Part shown: piece by piece, positions 26,378-36,421 of the stretch
Position numbering within the stretch: the stretch's first letter is position 1
How the letters are laid out: the number at the start of each line of letters is the position of its first letter
Assembly (NCBI RefSeq): GCF_007744515.1
Contig: NZ_CP036268.1
Coordinates: 1,291,482 to 1,355,481, forward strand
Direction: 5' to 3'
From: Stratiformator vulcanicus
Lineage (GTDB): Bacteria > Planctomycetota > Planctomycetia > Planctomycetales > Planctomycetaceae
Length of the DNA: 64,000 nucleotides
Made by a program: the position numbers and the translations under genes
The notes under the pieces: model-generated
The model's database searches: none
Told to the model about the DNA's origin: nothing
What the model saw: the letters and a program-made list of their open reading frames with translations, nothing else

Positions 26378-27208
26378 TTAGCGTCGAAGTTCGGTGACCA
26401 CGAGATTCGGGAGCTTGAATGACGCTGGCGACGTTTGGCGATTTGCGCCGCTCGACTGGAAAATGTTCATTTCTATCACGGCACCTGCTGCGAGCGGCAA
26501 CGTGGTCGCGACTTCGCCCGCGAGCCAAGAACTGGTGGCACTGCCGACGACGACTTTTTCCAAGATTCTCGATCCCGTCGCCGATGCCGTCAGGATGAAG
26601 TAGGTGCCGGCGCCAAGCCAACCGTCGACCGCGCAGAAAATTTCGACTGAATAGATGGAATCGCGTTGGATCACGATTCGGTCACCGCTCAAGTCAGCCA
26701 TTCCGCCGATGTCGAAGTTCGTTGCGTCGAATTCGATTTTTGTGGCCACGCCATTGGCAAGTGTTTGCGGGTTCTGTCGATCGAGTCGACAGCGATGCGT
26801 CCGTCGCCCGTCGTGCTCGATGAGCCAGCGACCGCCACCGAGATGACGCAGCGCAACTCCATCGCCGCTTCCCGCAATTTCGGCCGAAACGAAGAGCGTG
26901 ATCGTACTCCCGCCGCCGACGATCGTGCCGTTTCCCGCATGCACGGTCAGGCGAGCGGTCCCTTGATCGAAGAAGACACCGACGCGGCTATCGGCAAGGG
27001 GTGTGTCAGGTAAAGTGACCGTCAACCCTCCGGCCGACGTATCACAGATCACGAACTCTCCGGGCTGGGCGTTGTGATCGCCGTCGATCGAAACGGCAGC
27101 CGGTAAATTCCCGGCAAGCCAGCGAAAATTGTCGGAGAGCGCCGCACCACCGGTGTGGCTCGGCTCAGTGACGTACCGCAACGCGTTTTGCTGGGTCCAA
27201 ACACTCAT
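26378..27208 (-). CDS. phage tail-fibre-like protein with C1q-like C-terminal domain
   Basis: This 276-residue protein has no signal peptide. Residues about 40-130 are rich in Gly, Thr and beta patterns (LTVTLPDTPLADSRVGVFFD, GTARLTVHAGNGTIVGGG) like tail or baseplate proteins. Residues about 140-275 look like a C1q/TNF-like jelly roll (IEFDATNFDIGGMADLSG, SIYSVEIFCAVDGW, AGAVIEMNIFQSSGA). There are no other phage genes nearby, so it may be a remnant or a domesticated surface protein. The gene lies between the Rrf2 gene end and a sulfatase. Weak but recognisable pattern; function open. Confidence 0.5.
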   Translation of the reverse strand: MSVWTQQNALRYVTEPSHTGGAALSDNFRWLAGNLPAAVSIDGDHNAQPGEFVICDTSAGGLTVTLPDTPLADSRVGVFFDQGTARLTVHAGNGTIVGGGSTITLFVSAEIAGSGDGVALRHLGGGRWLIEHDGRRTHRCRLDRQNPQTLANGVATKIEFDATNFDIGGMADLSGDRIVIQRDSIYSVEIFCAVDGWLGAGTYFILTASATGSRILEKVVVGSATSSWLAGEVATTLPLAAGAVIEMNIFQSSGANRQTSPASFKLPNLVVTELRR

Positions 27209-27480
27209 GGCTTCTTTGGCTTGAAAGTAGAACGGCGTCTATTGATAGGCTCGGAGTTGCGCGATTTAGCTTCCAACTCGCGAAATGCCCCGCCCTGACC
27301 GGTGCATTCGGCGACCAGTTTTCAGTAAACGCTCCGAGCGATCCCGCGGCGAAAACGAGTGCCGGCGCTCATCGACATCAATAGCTCCGATCGCACCCTG
27401 GGCGGCGCAACCTTGCGAGTCCTCTATCGACTCACTTCAATGGGGACTGATCTGTCCCGCCCCTTCGAGGTTGCTCAACT

Positions 27481-29343
27481 ATGCGTCTGTCGCTGCTTGC
27501 TTTGTTTTGTCTTGCCGCGGTTTCCGCTGCTGCTCAGTCCGCCGATCGACCAAACGTCCTCTGGCTCACCAGCGAAGACAACGGCCCTCACATCGGCGCC
27601 TACGGCGACGAATACGCCGATACGCCGAATATTGATCGCCTCGCTGCCGAGGGACTGATCTATCAGAAGTGCTGGTCGAACGCCCCGGTTTGCGCGCCGG
27701 CCCGAACGACAATCGTCACCGGCATGTACGCCACGAGCGTGGGTGGCGAGCACATGCGCAGCGGCGTCCCAATGCCGCCGGGCTTCGATCTGTATCCGAA
27801 GATCATGCGGGACAACGGCTACTTCACCTCGAATTGGACGAAGGAAGACTACAACGTCGAGAAGTCAGGCAAGCTGTGGGACGGGAAGAAAGGGAAGTAT
27901 CCCTGGCGGCAGCGGAGCGAAGGCCAGCCGTTCTTTTGCATCACGAACTTCACGACGAGCCACGAAAGCAAACTGCGGATGCGGCCTCACACGCCGGTGC
28001 ATGATCCGGCGGGAGTTCGGGTCCCGGCCTATCATCCCGACACGCCGGAGGTTCGCCGCGACTGGGCTCAGTATTACGACAAGATCACCGAGATGGATCG
28101 GCAGGTCGGTGAAGTCCTCAGGCAGCTCGAAGAAGACGGCCTCGCCGAAGACACGATCGTGTTCTATTACGGCGATCACGGCTCGGGCATGCCGCGGAGC
28201 AAGCGCTCGCCGAAGAACAGCGGCCTGCACGTGCCGCTCGTGATCCGAATCCCCGAGAAGTACCGCTCGATGTTCCCCGGCGACTACGAGCCGGGCTTGA
28301 AGGTCGTACGCCTCACCGCCTTCGTCGATCTCGCCCCGACACTGCTGTCACTCGCAAGCATCGACGTGCCGGACTACATGCAGGGCACCCCGTTTCTCGG
28401 GGAGCAAAACGGCCCGGAGAAGAAATATCTGTTCGGCTATCGCGGCCGGATGGACGAGCGGATCGACATGGTCCGCAGCGTGACCGACGGACGGTACGTT
28501 TACGTCCGCAACTTCATGCCGCACCGCACGCCGGGGGCATTTCTTGCCTACCAGTATCAAACGCCGACAACGCAAGTGTGGAACGAGCAGTTTCAGGCAG
28601 GAAAGTTGAACGACGCGCAGTCGACCTTCTGGGAGGAGAAGGCACCGGAGGAACTTTACGACCTGAAGAACGATCCCGATGAAACTCGCAACTTGATTGA
28701 AGACCCGTTGCGGCGATCGAAGATACGCGAACTTCGCGTTGCCCTAAAGGAGCATGTCTTCGCCATTCGAGACACTGGTTTCTATCCCGAAGAAATGCTG
28801 CATCGGCAGCGCGGGGAACTGTCGCCCTATGAGTTCTGTCACGACTCTGAGCGGTACCCACTCAAAGAACTGTTCGGGACGGCGTACCTCGCTTCGGAGC
28901 AGGCGAACCCCTCGCACTGGAATCCGTCGCTGGCGAAGACCTACCGCTCGGCTTCCAATCCTGGAGTTCGTTATTGGGCGATCACCGGTTTATTAATTGC
29001 GAAGATCGGCGGCGACTCCGACCATTACGCCGTCCTGCTCGATGCCCTCAGCGACGACTCCCCCTCGGTGCAGATCGTCGCCGCCGAAGCGGTCGCCCGG
29101 TTCGGCAAAAAGTCCGACCGCGAACGAGCGATCGACCTCCTCATGGGCCTCGCCGACGTCCGCAAGCACGGCAACTACGTCGCCGACGCCGCGCTGAATG
29201 CGCTCACGCACGTGGGCGAACTCAGCGAACAACGCATCGCGACGATTAAGAACCTGCCCCTTCGCGACGGCAAGACATCGGGACGAGCGAATAAGTATGT
29301 CGAACGATTGGTCGAGTACCTGACGTCGGATCGGCCTTATTAA
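27481..29343 (+). CDS. secreted sulfatase (CxPxR type) with HEAT-like C-terminus
   Basis: The signal peptide covers about residues 1-20. The active site is intact: DN metal part in SEDNGPHIGAYG, nucleophile motif CAPAR (71-75) in SNAPVCAPARTTIVTGMY, and GDHGSGMPR later. Formylglycine formation is expected at Cys71. The sulfatase core ends near residue 430. Residues about 490-610 are short helical repeats (VRYWAITGLLIAKIG, SVQIVAAEAVARFG) that look like HEAT repeats and may bind partners. The substrate is unknown; it is not beside a transporter, unlike the sulfatase at 16.4 kb. The start ATG lies after a short intergenic gap. Confidence 0.93.
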   Translation: MRLSLLALFCLAAVSAAAQSADRPNVLWLTSEDNGPHIGAYGDEYADTPNIDRLAAEGLIYQKCWSNAPVCAPARTTIVTGMYATSVGGEHMRSGVPMPPGFDLYPKIMRDNGYFTSNWTKEDYNVEKSGKLWDGKKGKYPWRQRSEGQPFFCITNFTTSHESKLRMRPHTPVHDPAGVRVPAYHPDTPEVRRDWAQYYDKITEMDRQVGEVLRQLEEDGLAEDTIVFYYGDHGSGMPRSKRSPKNSGLHVPLVIRIPEKYRSMFPGDYEPGLKVVRLTAFVDLAPTLLSLASIDVPDYMQGTPFLGEQNGPEKKYLFGYRGRMDERIDMVRSVTDGRYVYVRNFMPHRTPGAFLAYQYQTPTTQVWNEQFQAGKLNDAQSTFWEEKAPEELYDLKNDPDETRNLIEDPLRRSKIRELRVALKEHVFAIRDTGFYPEEMLHRQRGELSPYEFCHDSERYPLKELFGTAYLASEQANPSHWNPSLAKTYRSASNPGVRYWAITGLLIAKIGGDSDHYAVLLDALSDDSPSVQIVAAEAVARFGKKSDRERAIDLLMGLADVRKHGNYVADAALNALTHVGELSEQRIATIKNLPLRDGKTSGRANKYVERLVEYLTSDRPY

Positions 29344-29442
29344 TGTCGGGAGGCGCTGCGACAAGCACCTGTTCCTTAGGAGAGGTGGCCGAGCGCGTTG
29401 CGATGCCCGACGAGTTATTCGAAGTTCAACCGCGCGTTTGAT

Positions 29443-29472
29443 CCGCGGTTCACAGGAACCTCGGCTTGTTGG
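29443..29472 (+). repeat. 30-bp dispersed motif, copy 2
   Basis: Matches 5240-5269 at 28 of 30 bases. It lies 9 nt before the left inverted flank of the heptamer element. Confidence 0.6.
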
Positions 29473-29480
29473 GGAATGTA

Positions 29481-29663
29481 GGGCGGGCTGTGCCTGCCGC
29501 GGGTTTCGCTCCTTGCTCCTTGCTCCTCGCTTCTCGCTTCTCGCTTCTCGCTTCTCGCTTCTCGCTTCCCGCTTCTCGCTTCTCGCTTCTCGCTTCTCGC
29601 TTCTCGCTTCTCGCTTCTCGCTTCCCGATCCCCGCTCCTCGCTTTGGCGGGCACAGCCCGCCC
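29481..29663 (+). repeat. heptamer array of 20 units with 18-bp inverted flanks
   Basis: Left flank 29481-29498 and right flank 29646-29663 are inverted copies (17 of 18 bases) built on GGCGGGCACAGCCCGCC. Between them, 29507-29646 holds 20 units of 7 bp, mostly CGCTTCT. The right flank motif recurs beside the heptamer array at 48154. The element separates the sulfatase and KdsD genes. Confidence 0.8.
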
Positions 29664-29809
29664 CACGGGTGGTATTCCCAAACTTCTGTGGCGTATGGGT
29701 TTACGACGCCCAACCGCACATTGACCCAAATCGCGGTGCGCACCTATACTCCGCCCCCGCCATATTCCGGTCGGCCCTGCGCCGATATCATTTTCCGGGG
29801 CCACAGTTC

Positions 29810-30886
29810 ATGTCCGCGGCCGCTCGCAGCGTCGTCCCGTTCGATCACGTCGAACAACTCCGTTCTGCCAGAGACATTTTGCGCGTTGAGGCGAACGCCC
29901 TCGAATCGTTGGCCTCACGGCTCGATACTTCGTTTTGCGCAGCCGTCGATCTGATCGACTCCGTGACCGGCAGCGTAATCGTCACCGGGATTGGCAAGGC
30001 AGGACTGGTCGGCCAGAAAATCGCCGCGAGCCTGTCATCGCTCGGCATTCGCGCCCATGTGTTGCATCCGGCCGAAGCCGTGCACGGTGACCTCGGCTGC
30101 GTCCACGAGGACGACGTCGTCATCGCGCTGTCGCACAGCGGCGAGACCGATGAACTCAATCGCTTGCTGCCGCTGCTCGATCGGATGGGCGTGCCGGTCG
30201 TCGCTGTGACGGCCAGCGCGGGCAGCACGCTCGGAGCGGCGGCTCAAGTGACGATCGAGATCGGCAAGCAGGTCGAAGTCGACGATCACAATCTTGCTCC
30301 CACGACAAGTACGACGGTCATGATCGCCTTGGGCGATGCACTCGCCGTCACGCTGAGCCGGCGCCGCGGGTTCACGCCGCAGCGATTCGCCCTGTTCCAT
30401 CCCGGCGGCAGCCTTGGCCGTCGTCTGTCACGGATCAAGGACGTCATGCGGACCGGGGAGGAATTGCGAATCTCGTCGCAGAATACCGCCGTACGTGACG
30501 TTCTGGCCGAATCGGCTCGACCGGGCCGACGCACCGGGGCCGTTATGCTCGTTGATGACGAGGGACTGCTGACCGGCCTGTTCACCGACAGCGATCTGGC
30601 CCGATTATTGGAACGCCGCGAAGAAACACGGCTCGACGAACCGATCTCCAGTGTGATGACACATCGCCCGATCACCGTCACGTCGGACCGCATGTTGGAA
30701 GTGGCGGTCGAAATTTTGTCGGCGCGAAAGCTGAGCGAGTTACCCGTCGTCGATTCGGAAGGACGCCCCGTGGGGCTGATCGACGTGACCGACGTGCTCG
30801 GACTCGTGCCGGAAGCGGAGCACGCATCATCGCCGACGCACCCTACTACCCCGGTCACCCCGACAACGGACGGCCGGTATGAGTGA
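29810..30886 (+). CDS. kdsD: arabinose-5-phosphate isomerase (KdsD/KpsF)
   Basis: KdsD converts ribulose-5-phosphate to arabinose-5-phosphate for Kdo, a core LPS sugar. The 358-residue protein carries an SIS domain with TGIGKAGLVGQKIA (59-72), HPAEAVHGDLG (86-96), SHSGETDE and APTTSTT, and the FALFHPGGSLGRRL motif, followed by two CBS domains (about 213-270 and 280-340). The Met at 29810 is the likely start; the in-frame extension upstream is read through a heptamer array. The gene overlaps the LptC-like gene by 8 nt (ATGAGTGA). This order matches the kdsD-kdsC-lptC arrangement of other Gram-negatives, with kdsC missing. Confidence 0.95.
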   Translation: MSAAARSVVPFDHVEQLRSARDILRVEANALESLASRLDTSFCAAVDLIDSVTGSVIVTGIGKAGLVGQKIAASLSSLGIRAHVLHPAEAVHGDLGCVHEDDVVIALSHSGETDELNRLLPLLDRMGVPVVAVTASAGSTLGAAAQVTIEIGKQVEVDDHNLAPTTSTTVMIALGDALAVTLSRRRGFTPQRFALFHPGGSLGRRLSRIKDVMRTGEELRISSQNTAVRDVLAESARPGRRTGAVMLVDDEGLLTGLFTDSDLARLLERREETRLDEPISSVMTHRPITVTSDRMLEVAVEILSARKLSELPVVDSEGRPVGLIDVTDVLGLVPEAEHASSPTHPTTPVTPTTDGRYE

Positions 30887-33800
30887 CGCAAACGCCCGCA
30901 AAAACTCAAGCGGCGGACTGAAATTCGCAGCCTTCACGCTCGGCGTGACGGCGATCATCTGCGGACTAAGCTTCGGTTACGCGCATCTGACGCGACCACT
31001 GTTTGAATTCGAAACACCTGAGCCGATCGGCAACTTGGCCGGTACGTCAACGGCTCCCGCGCCGCAGCCATCGCACAACCGCCGATCCGCGGAGCAGTTC
31101 CTGGAAGACGAGCCATGGGCTCAAACAGCGAATTACCAACTGAGGAATGATCAGGCCGTCCTGTTTACCAACGCGTGGGAAACGGTCGAGGACGATCATG
31201 CGATTCGGATGCGACCGTTCGCGATGATTTTGCAGGGCACCGGCGGGGGTGAAAACGGCGGCGAAGACACGCGACCGATTACGGTTACGGCCGCTTCGGC
31301 CTACCTCCGCTTTCAAGGTGCTGTTCGAATCGCCGATTCGAACCCCGGCCGCATCCAATTCGGGGCACTCGAAGGCCCGGTGACGATTCGCGGCAAAGAC
31401 GGGCTGCTGATTTCCGGTAGCAACTTCGCGTTTGATGAGCAGACACAAAAGATCTGGAGCGACGAGCGGATCGAGTTTCAATACGGTCCTCATCATGGCA
31501 AAGGCCGCGGCGTCGAAATCGACCTGTTTCGAGCCGGACCCGCCGAGGCGTTCGAAACGGTGGCCTTCAGCGGTTTGGGCCGCATTCACGTCCGCCGCGA
31601 AGTCGACACTCACTTGGCGACGACAGGGACGACGCTTCCGGGAACCGATGCCGCAGCCACGACCGACCGCAAAACGTCGGAAGAGGCGACGGACGAATCG
31701 AGCGGTGGTGACGAGTCCGACAAGCCGATCCGCGTCGTTAGTGATGGCCCGTTCGAATTCGACCCGGCCACAAACGTGGCCTCGTTCTCCGAGAACGTCC
31801 GCGTCTACCGTCCGGTCGATGACGGCGCCCCCGATACCCTGCATTGCAATACGCTGACGATCGAGCTTTCGCCGAAGGATGATGAGTCGGAAGAAGCCGC
31901 GCAGCGACGACGGGAGGAATTGGCCAATCTCCCGCCGGGCGAAGTGGCGGGTCAGCCGGTTGATCCCGGCCTGTCGCCGCAAAAGCTGATCGCCGTCGGC
32001 TCTCCGTTGGCCGTCTCGTCGCCGACCAACGACACCAAAATATTTGCGGAGACGGCGACCTACGACGTCGCAAACGGAACGCTCGTCTTTGATAGTTCAG
32101 TTCCGGTGCGAGTTCTCCGCGGCCCGAGTCTGTTGACGTCGGGTCGGGTTGTCGTCCGGCACACTGATTCGGGTTCATTCACCGATATTGATTGTCTGGA
32201 AGGCGGTTCGATGCGGCAGCTCGATCCGGAGACAGGTGAGCTGGACTTCGATGCGCGCTGGAAGGATCAGATGAACGTCCGCAACGGCGTGGGCGGTGAA
32301 GGGCAACTAACGATCACGATGATTAAGGACGTACTCGTCCGCCGACCGGGGCAGCAGTTCGCCCTCGCCGGTCAGACCGTGACGATGTATGCCGACTCAG
32401 TCGAAGGGGACCCTTCGGACGCCCTTATATCCGACGCTTCCGCACCAATTGATGAGGAGTCCACCTCCAACTTCGAGCCGTCGAAGATGGTCGCCCGCGA
32501 TCAGGTCTCATTGATCAGCCCGCAGCTTCTCGCTCAAACCGACTTGCTGGAAGTCGACTTCGTGCCCGCGGCCGACCCGGTCGCATCGCCGCCGCGGCCG
32601 CTCAAACCGGACTCGGGTCGTCGGCTCGAACCATTGGGCGGGCTGCTGCAGAACGATCGGAACATCGGATTCGCGTCAGTTGCCGATTCACCGACGAACG
32701 TCGCAGCGCCAAGACAGGCCCAGCGGGTGACCGCGCTGAAACCGAGTGACGAACCGCTCGAAGATCCTTATCGCATGGTGGCTGACAAGATCGTCGTCAC
32801 CGTGGAACGGAAGCCGAACTCTTCGAGCCTTGACGCGACAAGCCAAGGCGAGGACGAGACTGAGCAGTCCGACCAAATACGTAAGATCGTGACGACCGGC
32901 CATGTGCAGATGTGGAAGAAGCGCCCCGACAACGAAGAGTTTCGCATCATCGGCGACCAACTCATCGTCCGCAGGCAGCCGGACGGAACTCAACTGGCTG
33001 ACGTCATGGGCAAGCCGGCTCACGTCCGTGATCGCGGCGCTCATATTCAAGCCGACATGATCTCTCTGGACCGCGGTGCCAATCGTGCCTGGGTCGACGG
33101 TGCGGGCTTGCTGGAACTCCCCGTCAAGCAGTCGTCTTCCGGGGCAGAGCTCGACGAACCGGGGCGGCTCGATGTGTGGTGGACCGAAAGCATGAATTTC
33201 GACGGTCGCGAAGCCCACTTCGTTGGCGAAGTCCGCACGATTATGGACGACGACCGATTGATCTGCAGCGAGATGACCGTCCGGCTGACCGAACGAATTT
33301 CATTCGCCGAGAACGGCCCGGGGCTCGACGGCGGCGGGCCCCTTGGAGGCTCATCGCAGAAGTCGAACTCGATCACGACGACCTCAGCGACGGCTGTGAC
33401 CGGAAATGAATCGCCAATCGAACCGGCTGACGATTCCGAAGACGAGGGTCCGCAGGTCGAATCGATCGTTTGCACCCGAGGCGTCGAAGTCGACGGCTAC
33501 GAGTTCGAAGAAGGCGTTCAGAAAGGCACGCGGCGGGCGAAGTTCTGGGAATTCCAGGTCGACAACGTGACCGGCAAGACAACCGCCAAAGGACCCGGAT
33601 GGGTCAAATTATGGCGGCGGGGCGAACGAGACCGAGCCAACCTGAGCGTGGAAGCAACCGTCGTCGCCAACACCACCGTGGAAAAGAACGAGGCAAACTG
33701 GGAGTTCACGCGGGTCGACTTCAGCGGCAATATGTCGGGCCGCATCGGCAAGAATGGCCAAGTGACCGACGGACCGCAAACAGCCACGTTCCACGGCGGC

Positions 33801-34190
33801 GTGCAGATTCTCTACGGACCTGTCCCGGACGGAACCGCGACAATCGAACCGGAGGCGCTGCCGCCTGAAGGCGGGTGGATGCGGTGCCGATCGCTTCAGG
33901 TCACGCAGAAAAAAGGCGAAGAAGGCAAGGCCGCGACAATCGAGTTGCTGGCCGCAGGCAACGCGGAGCTCGAGGGACGCAGCTTCTACGCCCGCGCCGA
34001 CACGATCAGCTACGACGAGTCGAAAGAAATGTATATTCTCCGCTCCCTTGGCGATCGATGGTCAACGATCTGGCGGCAGGCAAAAATTGGCGGCAAGTAT
34101 AGTCGGGCTGACGCTCGAACCTTCAAATTCATCCCGTCGAAAAATCATCTCGTCTCCGACCAAACCCGCGCGCTCGACGGGTTGCGGTAG
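30879..34190 (+). CDS. very long LptC/LptA-like (OstA-fold) membrane-anchored protein
   Basis: The 1103-residue protein has one N-terminal membrane anchor (about 14-36), then a long series of beta-rich segments of the OstA/LptA/LptC kind, including TVTAASAYLRFQGAVRI, SGSNFAFDEQTQKIWSDERIEF, VSDGPFEFDPATNVASFSENV, and KIVTTGHVQMWKKRP. LptC (about 190 residues) and LptA (about 185) carry lipopolysaccharide through the periplasm; this is five to six times longer. Translational coupling to kdsD supports an LPS role. Possible reading: a single polypeptide forms the whole bridge. A long low-complexity acidic linker lies near 280-300. No LptB neighbour is seen in the window. Confidence 0.7.
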   Translation: MSDANARKNSSGGLKFAAFTLGVTAIICGLSFGYAHLTRPLFEFETPEPIGNLAGTSTAPAPQPSHNRRSAEQFLEDEPWAQTANYQLRNDQAVLFTNAWETVEDDHAIRMRPFAMILQGTGGGENGGEDTRPITVTAASAYLRFQGAVRIADSNPGRIQFGALEGPVTIRGKDGLLISGSNFAFDEQTQKIWSDERIEFQYGPHHGKGRGVEIDLFRAGPAEAFETVAFSGLGRIHVRREVDTHLATTGTTLPGTDAAATTDRKTSEEATDESSGGDESDKPIRVVSDGPFEFDPATNVASFSENVRVYRPVDDGAPDTLHCNTLTIELSPKDDESEEAAQRRREELANLPPGEVAGQPVDPGLSPQKLIAVGSPLAVSSPTNDTKIFAETATYDVANGTLVFDSSVPVRVLRGPSLLTSGRVVVRHTDSGSFTDIDCLEGGSMRQLDPETGELDFDARWKDQMNVRNGVGGEGQLTITMIKDVLVRRPGQQFALAGQTVTMYADSVEGDPSDALISDASAPIDEESTSNFEPSKMVARDQVSLISPQLLAQTDLLEVDFVPAADPVASPPRPLKPDSGRRLEPLGGLLQNDRNIGFASVADSPTNVAAPRQAQRVTALKPSDEPLEDPYRMVADKIVVTVERKPNSSSLDATSQGEDETEQSDQIRKIVTTGHVQMWKKRPDNEEFRIIGDQLIVRRQPDGTQLADVMGKPAHVRDRGAHIQADMISLDRGANRAWVDGAGLLELPVKQSSSGAELDEPGRLDVWWTESMNFDGREAHFVGEVRTIMDDDRLICSEMTVRLTERISFAENGPGLDGGGPLGGSSQKSNSITTTSATAVTGNESPIEPADDSEDEGPQVESIVCTRGVEVDGYEFEEGVQKGTRRAKFWEFQVDNVTGKTTAKGPGWVKLWRRGERDRANLSVEATVVANTTVEKNEANWEFTRVDFSGNMSGRIGKNGQVTDGPQTATFHGGVQILYGPVPDGTATIEPEALPPEGGWMRCRSLQVTQKKGEEGKAATIELLAAGNAELEGRSFYARADTISYDESKEMYILRSLGDRWSTIWRQAKIGGKYSRADARTFKFIPSKNHLVSDQTRALDGLR

Positions 34191-34286
34191 ATTTTGAATA
34201 TCGGCGTCCCTTGCGACGGCCGACATCCCGCGGAAACAATGTGTGGTATTAACCAATACACCACACATGTCGAGGTCTCATCGCAG

Positions 34287-36398
34287 ATGTCGCTCCGCCT
34301 TCTCATGACTTTCGCCGTCGCCATCTGTTTCGCGCCGGCCTCGAATTTTAATGTCGCGCACGCTGCAGACGATCAGCCTGAGGTCGTCATCTACGGCGGG
34401 ACCAGCGCCGGGATTATCGCCGCGGTGCAACTGAAGAAGATGGGCAAGTCGGTCGTGGTGATCGAACCGACCGATCGCATCGGCGGCCTGACCACCGGTG
34501 GCCTCGGCCAGACCGACATCGGCAACAAACAGGCGGTCGGCGGGCTCTCGCGACAGTTCTATCGCGACGTCCGCACCTACTACCAAGACCCCGCTAATTG
34601 GAAGTGGCAGAAGAAAGAGGAATACCGTTCCGGCGGCCAAAGCCAGACCGCCGAGGAAGAAGACACGATGTGGACCTTCGAGCCCTCAGCGGCGCTGAAG
34701 ATTCTGCAGGGCTACGTCGACGAGCATGATATTCGGGTCGAATACAATACCTCAATCGATGAAGTAATGATCGAGTCCGATGAAGATAGCGGACCAGTTA
34801 TAAAGCTTGTCCTCGCCTCATCTGGCCAGATTTACGAGCCTAAGATCGTCATCGACGCAACCTACGAAGGCGATCTGCTACCGTTGGCTAAGGTCTCGTT
34901 CACCGTCGGCCGCGAGGGAATTGACAAGTACGACGAGTCGTTCGCTGGCGTGCAGACGGAAGGCCCTAAGGCGGGTAATCACAACTTCGTCAAAGGCGTT
35001 GATCCCTACGTCACCCCGGGCGATCCGTCGAGCGGGCTATTGCCGTTCGTCGACCCCAAAGGCCCCGGCAAAGAGGGCTCGGCCGACCATCGCGTGCAGG
35101 CGTATTGCTTCCGCATGTGCCTGACCGATCACCCCGAGAACCGCATCCCCTTCGCGAAGCCTGAAGGCTATGACGAGCAGTGGTACGAGCTGCTGTTTCG
35201 CAATTTCGAAGCGGGGGAGACCCGTGTGCCGTGGATCAATTCTGCGATGCCGAATCGCAAGACCGACACGAATAACAAGCAGGGCTTTTCGACTGATTTT
35301 ATCGGTCAAAACTACCAGTACCCGGAAGGTGACGCGAAGACGCGGCAGGAGATCATCGAACGACACCGGCTCTACCAGAAGGGCCTGATGTGGTCGCTGG
35401 CCTATCATCCGCGCATTCCCAAGAAGATTCGCGATCAGGTCAGCCGCTGGGGAACCTGCAAGGACGAGTTCGAAAGCGAAGACGGCTGGCAGCAGCAGCT
35501 CTATATCCGCGAAGCCCGGCGGATGATCGGCGCATACGTGATGACCCAGCATCACTGCACCGGTGATGCGATCGTCGAGGATTCCGTCGGACTGGCTGCC
35601 TACGGCATGGACTCGCACCACATGCAGCGATACGTCACGCCGGAGGGCCATGTCCGCAATGAGGGCAATATCCAGGCACACGTCGCCGGGCCGTACCCGA
35701 TCAGCTACAAGTCGCTCGTGCCGAAGCGGACCGAGTGTACCAATCTGCTCGTGCCGGTCTGCCTGTCTTCATCGCATATCGCGTTCGGCTCCATCCGCAT
35801 GGAGCCGGTCTTCATGACGCTCGGCCAGAGCGCCGCGACGGCGGCGGCAATGGCGATCGACGCCGACGTGGCCGTGCAGGATGTCGATTACAAGAAACTC
35901 CGCGAGCGACTGGTGAAGGACAAGCAGCGGCTCACGGGGCGAAACCAGAAGGTCGTGCCGGTCGGGTCACTGAAAGGAATCATTCTCGATGATGTTGGTC
36001 TCCTTGGTGCCGGTCCGGAGGTCCATTGGATCGAAACAGAGTCGAATTCTCAGCGCGTGGGCAGTGCTTATTTTCACGACGGCAATACGCATAAGAACCG
36101 ATTGATGGCCCAATTTTCGACGAAAGAGTTCGAACCGGGACGATTCGAGGTTCGAGTCGCGTACGCCCCGCATTCCAACCGGGCCCAAGCGGTTCCAATA
36201 CGCATTTGGGACGGTGAGAACGAACTCGCCAAACTGACGTTGAATCAACGCAAGCGTCCCGACATCGACGGGCTGTTTCAGAGGTTGGGCCGATATCGGT
36301 TTGAGAATGAAGTCATCGTGCAAATCACGAATGACGATACCAACGGCTACGTCGTGGTTGATGCCGTCCAGCTTCTTCCAATCGACGATAAAGATTGA
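34287..36398 (+). CDS. secreted FAD-dependent oxidoreductase with golvesin-like C-terminal domain
   Basis: The ATG at 34287 starts a signal peptide ([15 protein letters not shown]..); earlier starts give a leader of unlikely type. The FAD site is [29 protein letters not shown] then [15 protein letters not shown] (residues about 33-75). Near 515-530 comes [25 protein letters not shown], the second FAD motif of this family. Residues about 570-700 ([15 protein letters not shown]...[13 protein letters not shown]) match the golvesin/Xly-type carbohydrate-binding module. Planctomycetes carry many such enzymes. Substrate is unknown; the neighbourhood (glycosyltransferase, Gfo/Idh) suggests sugar metabolism. 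Confidence 0.85.
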   Translation: MSLRLLMTFAVAICFAPASNFNVAHAADDQPEVVIYGGTSAGIIAAVQLKKMGKSVVVIEPTDRIGGLTTGGLGQTDIGNKQAVGGLSRQFYRDVRTYYQDPANWKWQKKEEYRSGGQSQTAEEEDTMWTFEPSAALKILQGYVDEHDIRVEYNTSIDEVMIESDEDSGPVIKLVLASSGQIYEPKIVIDATYEGDLLPLAKVSFTVGREGIDKYDESFAGVQTEGPKAGNHNFVKGVDPYVTPGDPSSGLLPFVDPKGPGKEGSADHRVQAYCFRMCLTDHPENRIPFAKPEGYDEQWYELLFRNFEAGETRVPWINSAMPNRKTDTNNKQGFSTDFIGQNYQYPEGDAKTRQEIIERHRLYQKGLMWSLAYHPRIPKKIRDQVSRWGTCKDEFESEDGWQQQLYIREARRMIGAYVMTQHHCTGDAIVEDSVGLAAYGMDSHHMQRYVTPEGHVRNEGNIQAHVAGPYPISYKSLVPKRTECTNLLVPVCLSSSHIAFGSIRMEPVFMTLGQSAATAAAMAIDADVAVQDVDYKKLRERLVKDKQRLTGRNQKVVPVGSLKGIILDDVGLLGAGPEVHWIETESNSQRVGSAYFHDGNTHKNRLMAQFSTKEFEPGRFEVRVAYAPHSNRAQAVPIRIWDGENELAKLTLNQRKRPDIDGLFQRLGRYRFENEVIVQITNDDTNGYVVVDAVQLLPIDDKD

Positions 36399-36421
36399 AT
36401 CGAATCGCTAGTGATCACTTT

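Larger units (their letters stand above)
29344..29809. other. 466-base repeat-rich intergenic region
   Basis: It contains a 15-nt stretch resembling a tRNA-Ser 5' end (29379-29393), a second copy of the 30-bp motif (29443-29472), two 18-bp inverted flanks and a 20-unit heptamer array. A long open frame crosses the array only because the unit is free of stops; I do not think it is a gene. Confidence 0.7.

Noticed and set aside
29379..29393. GGAGAGGTGGCCGAG, identical to the start of many tRNA-Ser genes.
   Set aside because: The following bases do not form the D, anticodon or T arms; there is no tRNA. It could be a fragment left by integration, but 15 nt is too short to decide.
29438..29809. 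Extension of the KdsD frame to the left.
   Set aside because: It is a product of the heptamer array, giving a Leu-Ala-Ser-Arg-Phe pattern repeated without meaning.
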